From assembly GCA_947568835.1 (NCBI GenBank), contig OX387604.1, positions 20,427,076-20,491,075 of the forward strand: a DNA stretch of 64,000 nucleotides, read 5' to 3'. A program made the position numbers and the translations under genes. Source of the DNA: Protonemura montana. Its lineage: Eukaryota > Arthropoda > Insecta > Plecoptera > Nemouridae. This document shows positions 13,446-26,462 of this stretch, one piece after another (the first letter of the stretch is position 1; each line of letters starts with the position of its first letter). The notes below the pieces were generated by a model that searched no databases, was not told the DNA's origin, and worked only from the letters and a program-made list of their open reading frames with translations.

Positions 13446-16400
13446 AAATGTTTTATAAGGACAGCTGTAGACCTTGTTTTATTAAATTAAAAATACTCAC
13501 CCAACTGTGCATCTACATACTGTATGATATTTGTCATATTATTGATAAAAATCACAATACAGAGACCAAATCAATATAAAATCATCAATATTAAACCAGA
13601 AATTGTAAAATTGCACGAAAATTCAAAATTGGTTTGTTCTCGAGATATCCTACCTTGGTGGGAACGGTCTTACTTAATAAGGCTAAACAATTATGTAACA
13701 TCGCTGATGCAAATGACATTTTCTTTCAAAACAAAAATCAAACAACTTCTTTTAGAAAATGCATTTTACAAAACGAATTTCTCAGCTGTAAGCCTTAGTG
13801 TGTAATGATGACGTTTCAAATACTGTGTAAACGGTCAATTGTGAATAAATATATTGTATTCAATAATGAATTGTATTGCCTAATGAATTAAATATATGTA
13901 AATAAATAATAAATATTATTAACAATAATAAATCAAATGGTAAACACATACGATACTAGGAAATACATCAATTTTTAGTCATTTTTATTTATAGTGAATT
14001 TGTTATTAATGTAAAAAGGATTAGGTATTAACAACCTTTTTAATCGTGATTTATAACATGCATGCGTGTTACTCAATTCTTCACGCTGTTTTCATTAGTG
14101 CACATTTTGAGTGTTTTATTATAAATCATATTTCCGACTGAAATTGGGTTCATGTCACTGTACTAAGAAAAGAATTTGTTCAGCATTGTTCAGTGTGGAT
14201 GAGGAGCGAGTGACAAATCCCATGGAACCCCTGCGGAGACCCCTTATCCCACCCAGGAGCCTATGTTCCGGAAAGCCTAAAGGACCTGGGCTCGTATCCC
14301 AGTTCTGTTGCACATATTTTCAGTCTAGCCACCCTACAAAACACCTATATTAAAAAATGTCAATTTTTCTAAGCCTAGAAATGAACGAAGTTCAGCTCTG
14401 CATTTGACCGTTCATGAAAAAGGTAAATAAATATTCTTGTGGGGTCTGGGAAATATATAATGCGAAAGTTTTCTCACGGTATTGCAGATGTCGTCTTTGC
14501 AGTCGATACAAGCGATACAAGCGATATAAGCGATACGAATATGCTTCACCTATAGCACTTAAAATACGACGCTTGTTAATTTTTAATGATCCTTACAAAA
14601 CCGGAGCAGCTTCAATTTTTAATATGAGCCTTTATTCCACTGGGCACAACGTACGTAATTACGTGCTTTCATTATTATTTGATCAAATTATGAAAACTTT
14701 GATCAAGTTCTGTGCCGATGAAGGAACACGGTGTCGCGTGGACAAGAAATCCGCGCTGCGCCAGCAATCACGGGCAGAAAGTATTCCAGCTATGCAGACT
14801 ACCTTACAGCTTACGTCTGTCTCGATTTTGGGATTGAACAACTTAAACGATAAATCTTGAGAATTTCGAGGAGTTCTAAGTAAAGATAAAAATAAGTCTA
14901 CCACCAGTAACTCACTTTAAATCCTCCAAAAACCGTATGGGTTAGTTTTCAAACAAAACCATGGGGGAAAATGTACAAAGTACAAAGATCAATGATTGAA
15001 ATCTTCGGCAAAATTATTCGATTTTCATAAAATCAGTCGATGAGCTGTCGGGGTTTTTGTTTTCCTTGGTACGACTTGACGATCGGAAAAGTAAAATTTC
15101 TTCATTTTTTGTTGTAAAAATCCTTTAGGACAAACAACGGGGTGCAGAATTTTCCAGCTAAAACTTTCGTCACGAACCCACGCTCTTGCTGCTTGTTTGC
15201 ATCCCGGAGGCAGATAAAACGTATCGTATCACAGCTCTCTTTGCAAAACCATGTCATCACATCAAGTTTACCAGCAGTCTCTGTTTTTCCAGACGTTTTC
15301 TCCGCGTTAAAATTGCTCTGAGCGTAGTTATTATAAATCTTACGAACCTATCCCTACATACCCATATAGTTTTTAATTATACCTTTTACAAAAAGAGGAC
15401 AAATTCGTTGATTGAAATTCAATTATGTATTAGCTCCAGCCAGGCTACGCCCTATGAAGCCTTGAACCCCTTCTACGAACTTAACAATCAATTGACTTTT
15501 CCTCCCAAACATAACTTGAACTATCTTTTCTCGTTTGGTACCCAGCCACATCTGATAATAATATTCAATAATGCTGCGCTTTATACTTTTCTTACACGTT
15601 GTTGCTTTGTAGCTCTCCTGAGTTAGATAGTGAGCAGACCTCGCAAATGCGTCAGAAAATAAATTGTGTTTCCGGTGAATCTAAAAAAAAAAACAAAATA
15701 AAAAAATAAAAATAAAAATGAGAGCAGAATCCATGACAAGATCTGTCTTAGCGATCGATCCTGGGACACGTAACTGATTTTGATGCACAGTAAAAGTCGC
15801 AGCGTCCCGTGTGGATTGGAAATGTGAATGCGTCAATTGATTGACAGACGCCGCGCTGTCTGCCAAGAGGCGACGCCGACTCCGACGCCGCGAAGCGATC
15901 CTCCCGTTCGCTGGAGATTCATATCAAGCACTCTGTCGGGGTAAGACGCCCACCCAGCCATCAAGACGATGTAGAGGTATGGTACACAAATTCTCTCTTC
16001 TGAAATGTTTGTATTTAAAAACAGTTACTTCTTTCTCGCTTTCTTTTTTAATCGTTTTGTGATAAAGTGCCTTTGATGTGCTGTTTTTGAGAAATTTGAA
16101 TTAATGAAGAGTCTTTAATCAAGATCGTAATACATATAAAGATAGTAAGAATCGCAAAATGACGATGTGGCGGATTCTTCCTTGTGTCGTGGAAAGAGGT
16201 TTTCCTTGTTTTGAATAATGGGGTAAACAGTTGCTGTCGATGACGTCTCGTAGGAAAAGAATAACACCATAGAAAAGTGTAGAAGCATTATTGGTTCCTA
16301 GGTTTTAATGTAGCACAGAGCTACCTAGTGCTCACCATATGAAAACTAACTTCGATTATTTATTGAAAAAGGCGGCGTCTCCGAGTTCCTTGCATATTAT

Positions 16401-16659
16401 TTTGATCGGTCTCAAAGTGGCTTCATTCTCCGCGCGTCAGTGCAAATGACTGCGTCAGCAGCTGTAACTTCTGCTTGGTTATCGATAAGGCTGCAGAAAC
16501 CACTGGGGTTTCAGCTTTGAGCTATACCTACCTTTGAGCAGGAATAATCCTGACATTTTTCATGCACACATTTTCGCTGCCAATCCCGGGAACCCACCCT
16601 ACCCCCTCAACCTACCAACGCGCCACGAGTAAATTAAATTGATCAAGTGGATCTTTTAC
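13446..16659. other. non-coding, no gene recognised
   Basis: No supported gene. A short 9-base repeat (AAGCGATAC type) lies at about 14504-14540. Open frames of up to about 148 codons here lack recognisable domains or flanking splice sites. Confidence 0.45.
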
Positions 16660-16667
16660 TATAAAAA
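16660..16667 (+). promoter_or_regulatory. TATA-like box upstream of the 46-bp array
   Basis: The sequence ACTATAAAAAGC is a good match to a metazoan TATA box. It lies about 75 bases before the first unit of the minisatellite at 16736. No coding region follows in this orientation, so transcription from here is only a hypothesis. Confidence 0.3.
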
Positions 16668-16735
16668 GCTCTCAGCGATTCATCTGCAACAGCGACAGGT
16701 TTTACGTGTGACGAACAGGCTCAGTAGCACTCTCA

Positions 16736-18604
16736 ATACACGGAGTTAGATGCGACCTAGACTGGGACAACAGACACAGTAACATACGGGGTTAGATGCG
16801 ACCTAGACTGGGACAACAGACACAGTAACATACGGGGTTAGATGCGACCTAGACTGGGACAACAGACACAGTAACATACGGGGTTAGATGCGACCTAGAC
16901 TGGGACAACAGGCACAGTAACATACGGGGTTAGATGCGACCTAGACTGGGACAACAGACACAGTAACACACGGAGTTAGATGCGACCTAGACTGGGACAA
17001 CAGACACAGTAACATACGGAGTTAGATGCGACCTAGACTGGGACAACAGACACAGTAACACACGGGGTTAGATGCGACCTAGACTGGACAACAGACACAG
17101 TAACATACGGGGTTAGATGCTACCTAGGCTGGGACAACAGACACAGTAACAAACGGGGTTAGATGTGACCTAGACTGGGACAACAGACACAGCAACATAC
17201 GGAGTTAGATGCGACCTAGACTGGGACAACAGACACAGTAACACACGGGGTTAGATGCGACCTAGACTGGACAACAGACACAGTAACATACGGGGTTAGA
17301 TGCGACCTAGACTGGGACAACAGACACAGTAACATACGGGGTTAGATGCGACCTAGACTGGGACAACAGACACAGCAACACACGGGGTTAGATGCGACCT
17401 AGACTGGGACAACAGACACAGTAACATACGGAGTTAGATGCGACCTAGACTGGGACAACAGGCACAGCAACACACGGGGTTAGATGCGACCTAGACTGGG
17501 ACAACAGACACAGTAACATACGGGGTTATATGCGACCTAGACTGGGACAACAGACACAGTAACATACGGGGTTAGATGCGACCTAGACTGGGACAACAGG
17601 CACAGCAACACACGGGGTTAGATGCGACCTAGACTGGGACAACAGACACAGTAACACACGGAGTTAGATGCGACCTAGACTGGGACAACAGACACAGTAA
17701 CATACGGAGTTAGATGCGACCTAGACTGGACAACAGACACAGTAACATACGGGGTTAGATGCTACCTAGACTGGGACAACAGACACAGTAACATACGGAG
17801 TTAGATGCGACCTAGACTGGGACAACAGACACAGTAACACACGGGGTTAGATGCGACCTAGACTGGGACAACAGACACAGTAACACACGGGGTTAGATGC
17901 GACCTAGACTGGGACAACAGACACAGCAACATACGGGGTTAGATGCGACCTAGACTGGGACAACAGACACAGTAACACACGGAGTTAGATGCGACCTAGA
18001 CTGGGACAACAGACACAGTAACACACGGAGTTAGATGCGACCTAGACTGGGACAACAGACACAGTAACACACGGGGTTAGATGCGACCTAGACTGGGACA
18101 ACAGACACAGTAACATACGGAGTTAGATGCGACCTAGACTGGGACAACAGACACAGTAACACACGGGGTTAGATGCGACCTAGACTGGGACAACAGACAC
18201 AGTAACACACGAGGTTAGATGCGACCTAGACTGGGACAACAGACACAGTAACATACGGGGTTAGATGCGACCTAGACTGGGACAACAGACACAGTAACAC
18301 ACGGGGTTAGATGCGACCTAGACTGGACAACAGACACAGTAACACACGGGGTTAGATGCGACCTAGACTGGGACAACAGACACAGTAACATACGGGGTTA
18401 GATGCGACCTAGACTGGGACAACAGACACAGTAACACACGGGGTTAGATGCGACCTAGACTGGGACAACAGGCACAGTAACACACGGGGTTAGATGCGAC
18501 CTAGACTGGGACAACAGGCACAGTAACAAACGGAGTTAGATGCGACCTAGACTGGGACAACAGGCACAGTAACAAACGGAGTTAGATGCGACCTAGACTG
18601 GGAC
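16736..18604. repeat. 46-bp minisatellite, about 40 copies
   Basis: Tandem array with unit core TTAGATGCGACCTAGACTGG followed by GACAACAGACACAGTAAC. The length of 1869 bases gives about 40 units. Units vary at a few fixed places: ATACGG/ACACGG/AAACGG, GGGGTT/GGAGTT, CAGACAC/CAGGCAC and AGTAAC/AGCAAC. At least four units are 45 bases long because one G of CTGGGAC is lost (near 17085, 17270, 17727 and 18325). Two of these are followed by a unit with GCTACC, hinting at duplication of multi-unit blocks. The period is not a multiple of three and the unit is not coding. Confidence 0.97.
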
Positions 18605-21169
18605 TGGTTTTGAAACTGGTGCTAGGACCATGGTGCATGCTACTGCAGGCCCGCTCACTTACGTTGAACACCTTGGCAAGCGTAACACGTATTTGCCATC
18701 CACTTAGTCATAGGAAATGCAGAAATCATTAAGACCTTAATGTAAATAACTCTATTCATCCCACCCCCTTCTTCCATGACAAGGCTCCCAATCCTTATAT
18801 TATAATTGATGCTGATGTGATGTGGGGAACAGAAGGGAGCAGGAGACGATATGACGAGCATTTCCTCAGTTCGTCATCTTGAATGGATTTAGTTCCATTC
18901 GCAAGTTTACCAAACAATACAAAGATAACGCAATTATAACCAGAAGGAATTATTTCCATCCATTATTGAATTATCTTGTTAATTGTCGTCAAGAGTTATA
19001 AAACCTCGCTAGATACCATAAAGAGGTCATAATTACATTGAAACGATGCGAGTAGGTATGCGCCGAAACCCTCTGATGTAAATAACGAAAATAAATGTTT
19101 AATTAAATTTTAGAGGTAGAGAATATAAACTTAATTAACACGACATTATCATTACTTTCATTACAAGTCACAATTAAAAATAAACAGTAGGTACGGCAGA
19201 AAATGGAAAATAACTCCTTATTCCATAAACCTACATTTGATGAGCACTAGTGCATATGGCAGAGTACCAACCTCTGTACGAAAAGTAAAGTAAACCAATC
19301 AGACTTTATTTGCTATACAATTTAGTGTATTTTATCTTCTGTATTATTCAGCGGAGTATAAATTAGCTGGCGATGTGCAGTGGGATATCCGGACGTAGGT
19401 GACGTTGGAGTTTTGGTGGCTAAGACGTTCTGGATACACGCAATGCCACTTAACTAGACTCGAGTTCCATTCATGCCAGGCGGCATCAATGAACATACTA
19501 AGCAAATGCAAAAGCAATAGCAATTGACGAAAACACACGACCCCTAACCCAAATTACCGCCCAGGAACCAGCGCACAGGCGTAGGTGTCAACGTCAATGG
19601 GATATTGCTTTTCAACTGTTTCACCATTGCATTCCTTGCCCAGCTTACAATAAACAAGTCAAGCACATTTTTAAAGTATATCTCAGGTTTGTCAACTTGA
19701 GATTTAACCAAAAGCATGCAAGCTGATTCTTCAAGATAGTGCACTTCAGGCCCGGTGAAATATTTCATATGAATTTCATTGAACAGAACATTTACCATAA
19801 CTTGAGAAATCGACTTTTCTGGATGGCTGCTTAAAACAGGGAGTGAAAATCTGGGCATCCATTTTCATCCAAAATACTCTACTAGGCATACAGGATATAA
19901 ATCTACTTCTATTTAGGGTACCTTGCGTTTTGGAGAAAGACAACCAGAACTGGTATTTCCGTGTCATATTATGGTCATCACAGGCATATAATCTCCAGAG
20001 TTTACATATCCTTGCATATTAAATAACTCATTGCATCACGATAATCTGTGAGATAATATTATGGCACTCCGATGCTCTCCCTATTTTACGCGATGCTCCC
20101 AGAATGTATGGGCTTGGGATGGGAACGAGAGTGACTACTATTTGCTACACGGCTATCTCTGTTCGCTATTGTTTCCACACCAAACCAAGATTGCCTGTCT
20201 GCGCCAATTCTGACACCGACTATTCCCACTCAAAGCCAACACATCACTTGAAACTCTCGCAGGGGAATCGCCTGGCCCCATGCATTGCATGTATTAGATG
20301 GAAACATAGGCCAGAATATGACAATGATAGCTAGCGCCTGTCAAAAAGACAATCGGACCCCTGTGGCATGATGACGAATTGAACAAATCCATTCAGATTG
20401 ACGATAAAATAAATGTGTAAATTAGGAGCTGATTTCGTCTAGTATTCTGTCACAGTTTCCTGTTATAGATCCGCTTATAATTGAATAGATATACTGTGAG
20501 ACTTTAGGCGATTGATTTTTAATATTCAATTTCTTGAACGAAGCTAGAGGTGTAGGATGACAGTTGATGGATCATTCTTGGACTGTTGTAAGAAGAGAAT
20601 TCGACCCCAAGTAGATTGTAGAACCTCTTAATCCACGTCTTGCCCGGAGTTCGCTTTCCATGCAAGTTTTTCTCTGTAATGGAGCAAGAAGTAAATCTGT
20701 CCTGGACCAGACCGACCTGCCCAGAGATAACAAGGTAGCCTCAGAGGACTCGTCATGCGGCCATTCTATCTTTATGTTTTATTATAAAATATTATTAGAC
20801 CCTTAAACACGAAGATAAAAACTACCTTCAAGTAAAACAGAATTGTTATGTAACGCATCTTTCACTTTTCACCTATAAAAATGTCCTATATTCTGTTCTG
20901 AAAATTGCTTCATAATGAAGGGAAAGATTTCCGAGTATGCTTTATTCGATCTAAAATCTAAATTGCTCCAAAAATATAAATGTATGCTAGCTCGCGCAAA
21001 ATGCAATCGCTTTTACGCTACCTTTATTATCTGAGCTCACAATTTCCTCACGGGAAACTAGCTAAGCATAAAAGAAATAGCTAGAAAAAACAAACTTGAT
21101 TTTAATTTTGAGAAACTCACTATTACTGAAGCATGACGTTCACAGCTAAAAAATGAGCGAAGGTTGTTT
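18605..21169. other. no supported gene; one weak ORF
   Basis: AT-rich sequence. On the minus strand 19544-19858 is a complete 104-codon ATG-to-TAG frame with unremarkable amino-acid composition. I recognise no domain in it and see no convincing splice or polyadenylation context, so it is not called as a gene. Confidence 0.45.
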
Positions 21170-21406
21170 TTAATTAACGATCCAAACATCGGTTTCTATG
21201 GGAAGATATCCTGTGGCCAGCGCAGGCCCAGAGTCTGGTGTTTTCGACAGGTATGGGATGATGGTTGTGGGGAGAGAAGGGTGGACTCCACGAAGCTTAG
21301 TTATTCGTGAGTAAATTCCTAGCAGTGACAGCAAAAATAAGAATAGTAAGAGAAACGCAGTCAAAGCTATAAGTATGTTAGTAACTAGTATGATTACCTA
21401 CCTCAG
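21170..21406 (-). CDS. candidate last exon: TM helix plus short tail
   Basis: The minus strand holds an open frame ending in TAA at 21170. It encodes a strongly hydrophobic stretch (TAFLLLFLFLLSLLGIY preceded by further hydrophobic residues) followed by about 45 mostly polar residues ending ETDVWIVN. A possible acceptor (GAGGTAG) lies at its 5' side. Alternatively, the hydrophobic stretch is itself a polypyrimidine tract (TTTTTGCTGTCACTGCTAG) leading to a shorter exon that begins near 21327. I do not recognise the protein and found no partner exon with certainty. It may be the last exon of a membrane-protein gene, or chance. Confidence 0.2.
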
Positions 21407-21911
21407 TTACGCGTTGTTCTCTGAATCGCGTCTGCCAGTGAGTCTCGAGTCCAGCGTTAGCGAATGGCCGACAATTCAGAACGATTGCTCGGAACTTGAT
21501 GCGAATGTTTCACTATGGAGGCTCTCAAGCCAGTGAAGCTTCCCATGAGTATACAGAAGTAACGTAGCCATCTCAAATAGTTGACACTTTACTCTGCTTG
21601 CGGTTGAAGCTTGCAAGCCTATAGTTTTACCACAGGGAATCTTCATCCCTAAAGCAATACTAAATCTGGACATAAGAAAACTAGCATATGAAGGGCGAGG
21701 ATTGTAGGATAATCTAGAATATTAGCCACACCGTAGAACATGGAGTTTCTTTGAGTGTTAATACCCTTGGTAGATGGTGTGATGAGAAAAAGTATGTATA
21801 AGGAAATCAATTGTCTTCTGCATTCTTCCTTCTCTACTTCGAATTCTCTTCCCCGAAACTTAAATTAATTTTCTTTTTAAAACAAAATTTACTCTAGAGA
21901 AGCGAAACTAA

Positions 21912-22232
21912 ACTGAGCTTTCTTCAAATGATTGTCTAATCTCACTCTTCACCAAAAATCCTAAATACATTGGTGCCAAATTTTACAACAGGTTGCCTAA
22001 ACAAATAAAAAACGCTCGAGGCACTTCAGCATTTCAAAAGGAACTGAAATTTTACCTTCAAGACAAATGTTTATATTCAACTGTAGATTTTTTGACAACC
22101 TGAGAAGTAAGAAATTCCAGAACTCACTGTATTATATATTTTGTATTTATTTTAACTGACCTATTCGCATAACAATTGTATATTGTTCTACTTGAATAAA
22201 TGATTTAAATTAAATTAAATTAAATTAAATTA
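21912..22232 (+). mobile_element. 3' end of a non-LTR retrotransposon (LINE)
   Basis: The open frame from 21912 to the TGA at 22101-22103 encodes a segment containing GAKFYNRLPKQIKN, then a Lys/Phe-rich stretch with FQKELKFYL. This resembles the far C-terminus of LINE reverse-transcriptase proteins (generic form: G-x-K-hydrophobic-W/Y-N-x-LP-x-x-IK, then FK-x-x-LK). About 90 bases of AT-rich 3' UTR follow, then an AATAAA at 22195-22200 and a (TAAAT)n tail to 22232, a typical LINE 3' end. The rest of the element is absent upstream, consistent with 5' truncation. I infer a Jockey/CR1-like element, but the clade is not secure. Confidence 0.6.
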
Positions 22233-23393
22233 ATATTTGTCGGCTTGTTCAAGTGCGTCTTAACAACTCAATGATATACAGGAGACTAGCTACTCCTTGA
22301 TAACTCCAATGATCCAGGTTACCATACTTTCATTCAAACCCTGAAATCAAACGCGTGTTTGCTCAGCTACGTGGAAATATTCAGGGTTCTCAGACTTTAA
22401 TAGAAAGAGTAAATCTTAGCTGCAAGCAGTGGAGGTTTGTTATGCACCAACAGGCAGAAATCTCAAACATCAACTTCATTTGCACTCAACTTTTAGAATT
22501 CACCCGTGTACTCGATAGTATTCGGACTGAAAGTTTTTGGCTATTTACATTCAATATTGACACCTAGGCACATGACTTCTGACTAGCTCTAGCATACACC
22601 AAGTTCTTGGCAAAAAATAGGTTCTCATGTGGCAGCAAAAGATGTGACACTAAGTACAGAAATTAAAAACATGTTTTATAGCAAGACGATATTACGTCAT
22701 CCTTTCTGGAAAATAGAGTAATCTTGAAAAATATGTGGAGCATTATTTCGATCACAGCTGATGGCACTTTGTTGAATAAAATATTTATCTGAAATAATAA
22801 TATGTACTCTTTTGCATCCATGGCTGATCAGTTTTTCCTTTACAAAATCAAAATAAGTATGTATCGATGAAAGTATGGATTTTAATCCTAAGAATTTTTG
22901 ATCCGTAAAGTACTTGATCCTGGACAACGTAACTCACTTATGAAACGCAGTAAAATAAAATTCCAGCAACTATAACCATTGGAATGAACAACATATGAAA
23001 TGAGAATAAATGTGCACTTCATTAAATTTCAAGATTTTTAAAGGATCTTTCCTATTTCTAAGAAGAATGATAACAGAGCATAATTGCAGATATTAAAATC
23101 TTAAGAAGGAATTGATAATTTTGGGATGATAGCAAAATTGACACTTGTAATGAAGATTATGTTTCCATTATGTTTCCAATGGAGGCAAAAATGTGTTTTA
23201 TCACAGTCACAATAATGTAGCTGCATGTAACTTCAATGTAATAAGAACAACTTGGATGGAATTGTGTGTTATTTTACTTTAAACGTAGGAACATGTTTCA
23301 TCACAAAGGCACGATCATCACTAATGAAATTAAATAAACAAGCATTTTCTAAGCAAAAATGTGTCCTAAATGTGAATGATTATCACTGAAATA
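22233..23393. other. no supported gene
   Basis: AT-rich sequence. On the minus strand 22697-22927 an open frame encodes a segment with HTYFDFVKEKL and CKRVHIIISDKYF that looks faintly protein-like. No family could be assigned and no exon boundaries were convincing. Confidence 0.4.
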
Positions 23394-24030
23394 TCAGTTC
23401 TTCTGAAAGGAGAATATTGACTTGGCAATTCTCAAATTCTTGGTCCAAGGTCCTTCTGGAAAACCTAAAAATAAAATAGGATTCCATTGAAATACAACTG
23501 AATTTCAATACCTAGGAGCTATCGTCACAGGTAGCTAGTCATAGGTTAGGAGCTTACCCCGAGGCTGGTTTTCCACAATGTCATCGATGACACCGACGTC
23601 CTCAATGTTGAAGAAAGGCACTTTCAATCACTTTCACAGCTAGGTAGTTCTGGTAGTTCATTTGGAGCCGTTGAACAAGTAGGGTGTACTGGAACACCAC
23701 CGTAAATATAACTGCCCAGTCAAACCCGAATTCTAGCTCGACAGCCATGTCGAAAACAAAAATATGGTGAACGAATAACACCACAAGGAGGAACAGCTTG
23801 ATGCGGAGAAAAAGTTCAAGGCGTTGAAACCCGTACATGGTGATACACCAATCCATAAATACAGAAGATAACACGACAGAGGCATTCAGCCTGTACACGC
23901 GGAAAAATCCATCGCGTTTAAACAATATCGATACGATATGAATCAGGGCTAAAACTCCGAAAAGAACCTTTTCAGTTTCAACAAAGATTAATTCCTTCGT
24001 GAACAAGTAGGATTCGTCTGTGATGTCCAT
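23394..24030 (-). pseudogene. four-TM membrane protein, apparently frameshifted
   Basis: The minus-strand ATG at 24030 opens a frame of 142 codons (to a TGA at 23604-23602) with four hydrophobic segments at about residues 22-40, 50-68, 74-98 and 105-125. Examples are VLFGVLALIHIVSILF and IKLFLLVVLFVHHIFVFDM. In the +1 frame from 23621 a coding-like stretch (VPFFNIEDVGVIDDIVENQP) runs to a good donor (CGGG|GTAAGC, exon end 23558). A consensus acceptor (TTTTTAG) joins it in phase to an exon at 23464-23394, which ends in TGA. The frame change falls at GAAAGTG, about 23622. With one base less there the product would be about 180 aa. This fits a single-base insertion (pseudogene or assembly error), or else the protein simply stops at 23602. 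The family is not recognised. Several adjacent helices could suggest a chemoreceptor fragment, but no diagnostic motif is present. Confidence 0.4.
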
Positions 24031-26462
24031 TGTAGACCGCGGATTACTATGATTGACAAGTCTAAGACACACAAGAAGCCAAACCCGTCCGATGCCGCTG
24101 ATATCTTGACACTAAAAAGCGGATGCTAATTCCAGTGCGGTTAATACTCGTCTTAGGATGCCTACTTCACTCACCACGTCGCCTGCAACTTGCTTACTGG
24201 TTCCGCTGGCGGGGAACTCCAGAGCGTGGGAACATTTGAAAGACGCAAGATTTTTGAAATCTGCAATTGAGAGTGTAGGTATATCTTTCAACTGAAATAA
24301 TATCACATGGTCTACGTTAATTTTAAAATATGTACGCTCTTGAGATGTGAAATTAATTTGTTATTTTAGTCAATTTTTCCATTAACGACCTGACGAAAAA
24401 TATACGACATTTCCAATTGAATATTTGTTTGGTATTCATAATATCGCAATAAAAATTATTCGACTTGTCGAGCAATGATTGATTGCAAAAACAGCTATGG
24501 AAGTATTTTCAAGTCCAATAAGACATAATTGCAATATTAATTATCTCTCATATGTTATGTTGTCTTTCGTAACAGTTACTAGCTAGCTTGAATGTTATTT
24601 CGAACAATTTGTCTCTGTTTCGCAAATTGATCCTCTCCTTCATACTGCCGAGTTTCATGTCAGCCCCCGAAAAGCTTCAAGCTTCAGCAGTCTTTGTACT
24701 TTGTACAGCTATAGGTGGCTACGACTACGTTATGTAAGAATGAGAAAGAACGGATCTGAAGTTTAATGCGAACACTCAGGAAAGCACGAAGGGTGACGAC
24801 TGGCAATCTGTCTGCACTAAGTACGTATTCCAAGCCACAACGAACATCTTATTCGTTTTCTATACACAATCGAACTGCAAAGCTTGTGCCCGGGAGCCTT
24901 CCGGTAAGCAGCCTGCGTCCTGGAACCATGGAATTAGTCAAGCACTTTTGCAACGACTTTTCAAAATAATAATTGTATATTATTTTTAATTTTACTGGCC
25001 ACCAATTGTGTACAATTCACTTTAATTTAATCCAATACAAGAAAAAAATAACTAAAGTGAAAACCATTTTTCAATTATTCGTGTAGTTATGTTAAATCGT
25101 ATCATCGTTTTAAATTTTTGGCGCTCTCGTCTTCCACAGCTGTCATAATTCAATCAAGTAGTTTTCTCATATCTTTTCCTGAAGGAGATTCGAAAAATGT
25201 GTACTTGATTACTTGCGACTATTGAACAATTATATGGGGGTTTCTTTTTTCCACGTTTTAAATGGGAACGAAACAGTAATAATTGCGGATTTGTCGAGAG
25301 GATGAAGTTGACTCCCTGGCGCAGCGAGAGCAGCTGATGATGTAGGTGCGTTCCTTCTCTGTGGTAAGTAAGCAGTACAGTGGAGTACGACACGGAGCGG
25401 ACCACCATCGCTCAGCTCAGGCCGAGTTCTCATGCAGCATGCTATGGATTTCCTCTCCGATTCTTTATCAGAAGCAACTCTGAGGTGGATCGGGTGTAAG
25501 AAATACCCAACTGATTTATCATCCATTAGTCACTGTTGACTTCTTTCGACTCCCGTGATTTAGTCCAGAAAGCGAAAAGAGGAGAATCAGGCTGTACTGA
25601 CTTATCGAAAGAGAAGTTTAAGGTTTCACGGCAGACAAGGCTAACTCATGCAATCATGCAATGAGGAACATACACTCTTTTGCGTTGCAATATATTACCG
25701 CGAAACTAGAACTTTATTGCGTGTTATTAGATATTACTTCAGCTTTTTGCCTGATCCAATCGTTGATTATAACCAATGCGTTTTAGCAATATTCTCAATG
25801 ATAAATACGTAACGATAGTATAACAGAAAAAATACATTTAGATACATTCTAGTTGCAAATTTTCGTAGAATAAATCAATATAAAAATCAATCAATTAATT
25901 GATAATACAAATATTAAACAGAAAAAAAAATAAGTAACGCGATTAACTTCATTTCAAAATATCTGTTTTTAAAAACCAATATCCTTTATTAGTCGTAATG
26001 AATACGATTTAAATTTAAATAATTATCTAAATGATTGATACATTTCTGCTTGTAAACTTCTTTACTCTAGAAAAATTGTAGTCTAACAGACACTGTAAAC
26101 CGCTATTAAAGATGAAGTCCACTAGTCGCACCTGTACCTGCATACAACATTCGCCACCAATTGCAGCATGCTAGGCAAAAAGATTTAATTATGAATAAAT
26201 TAAATTTTTCTCTTCGCTAATGTAGATAAGAAATGTGAGTTAACATGCAGACAGAAAGAGAAGAGCTTCTCACATCCACACGTTTCCTAGAGTATCAAAA
26301 AATGTCCACGTTCCCGCTTATGAAGAAAGCAGACTGAGGCAATAAAGTTTGACAATCAAGCTAGTATAATAAGATATAGCACAGCCGCCGACAAAGAATT
26401 CATGAAATCCAGAGAAATAGCTAAACTTCGAAGAACCAGCTGAAGATACGGTTAGCTAGCTC
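24031..26462. other. no supported gene
   Basis: The minus-strand frame at 24112-24306 lies just upstream of the four-TM gene and could be part of its 5' region, but no splice link is clear. The rest is AT-rich with short frames only. Confidence 0.4.

Noticed and set aside
16736..18604. CRISPR-like array of regular repeats
   Set aside because: The units are contiguous with no unique spacers and the genome is eukaryotic, so this is a minisatellite.
19544..19858. 104-codon minus-strand ORF with ATG and stop
   Set aside because: Plausible composition, but no recognised domain, partner exon or polyadenylation context. Reported only as a weak ORF.
22697..22927. Minus-strand frame with HIIISDKYF resembling a periplasmic-binding-type receptor segment
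   Set aside because: The similarity is too slight, and the space around it does not hold the other exons such a receptor would need.
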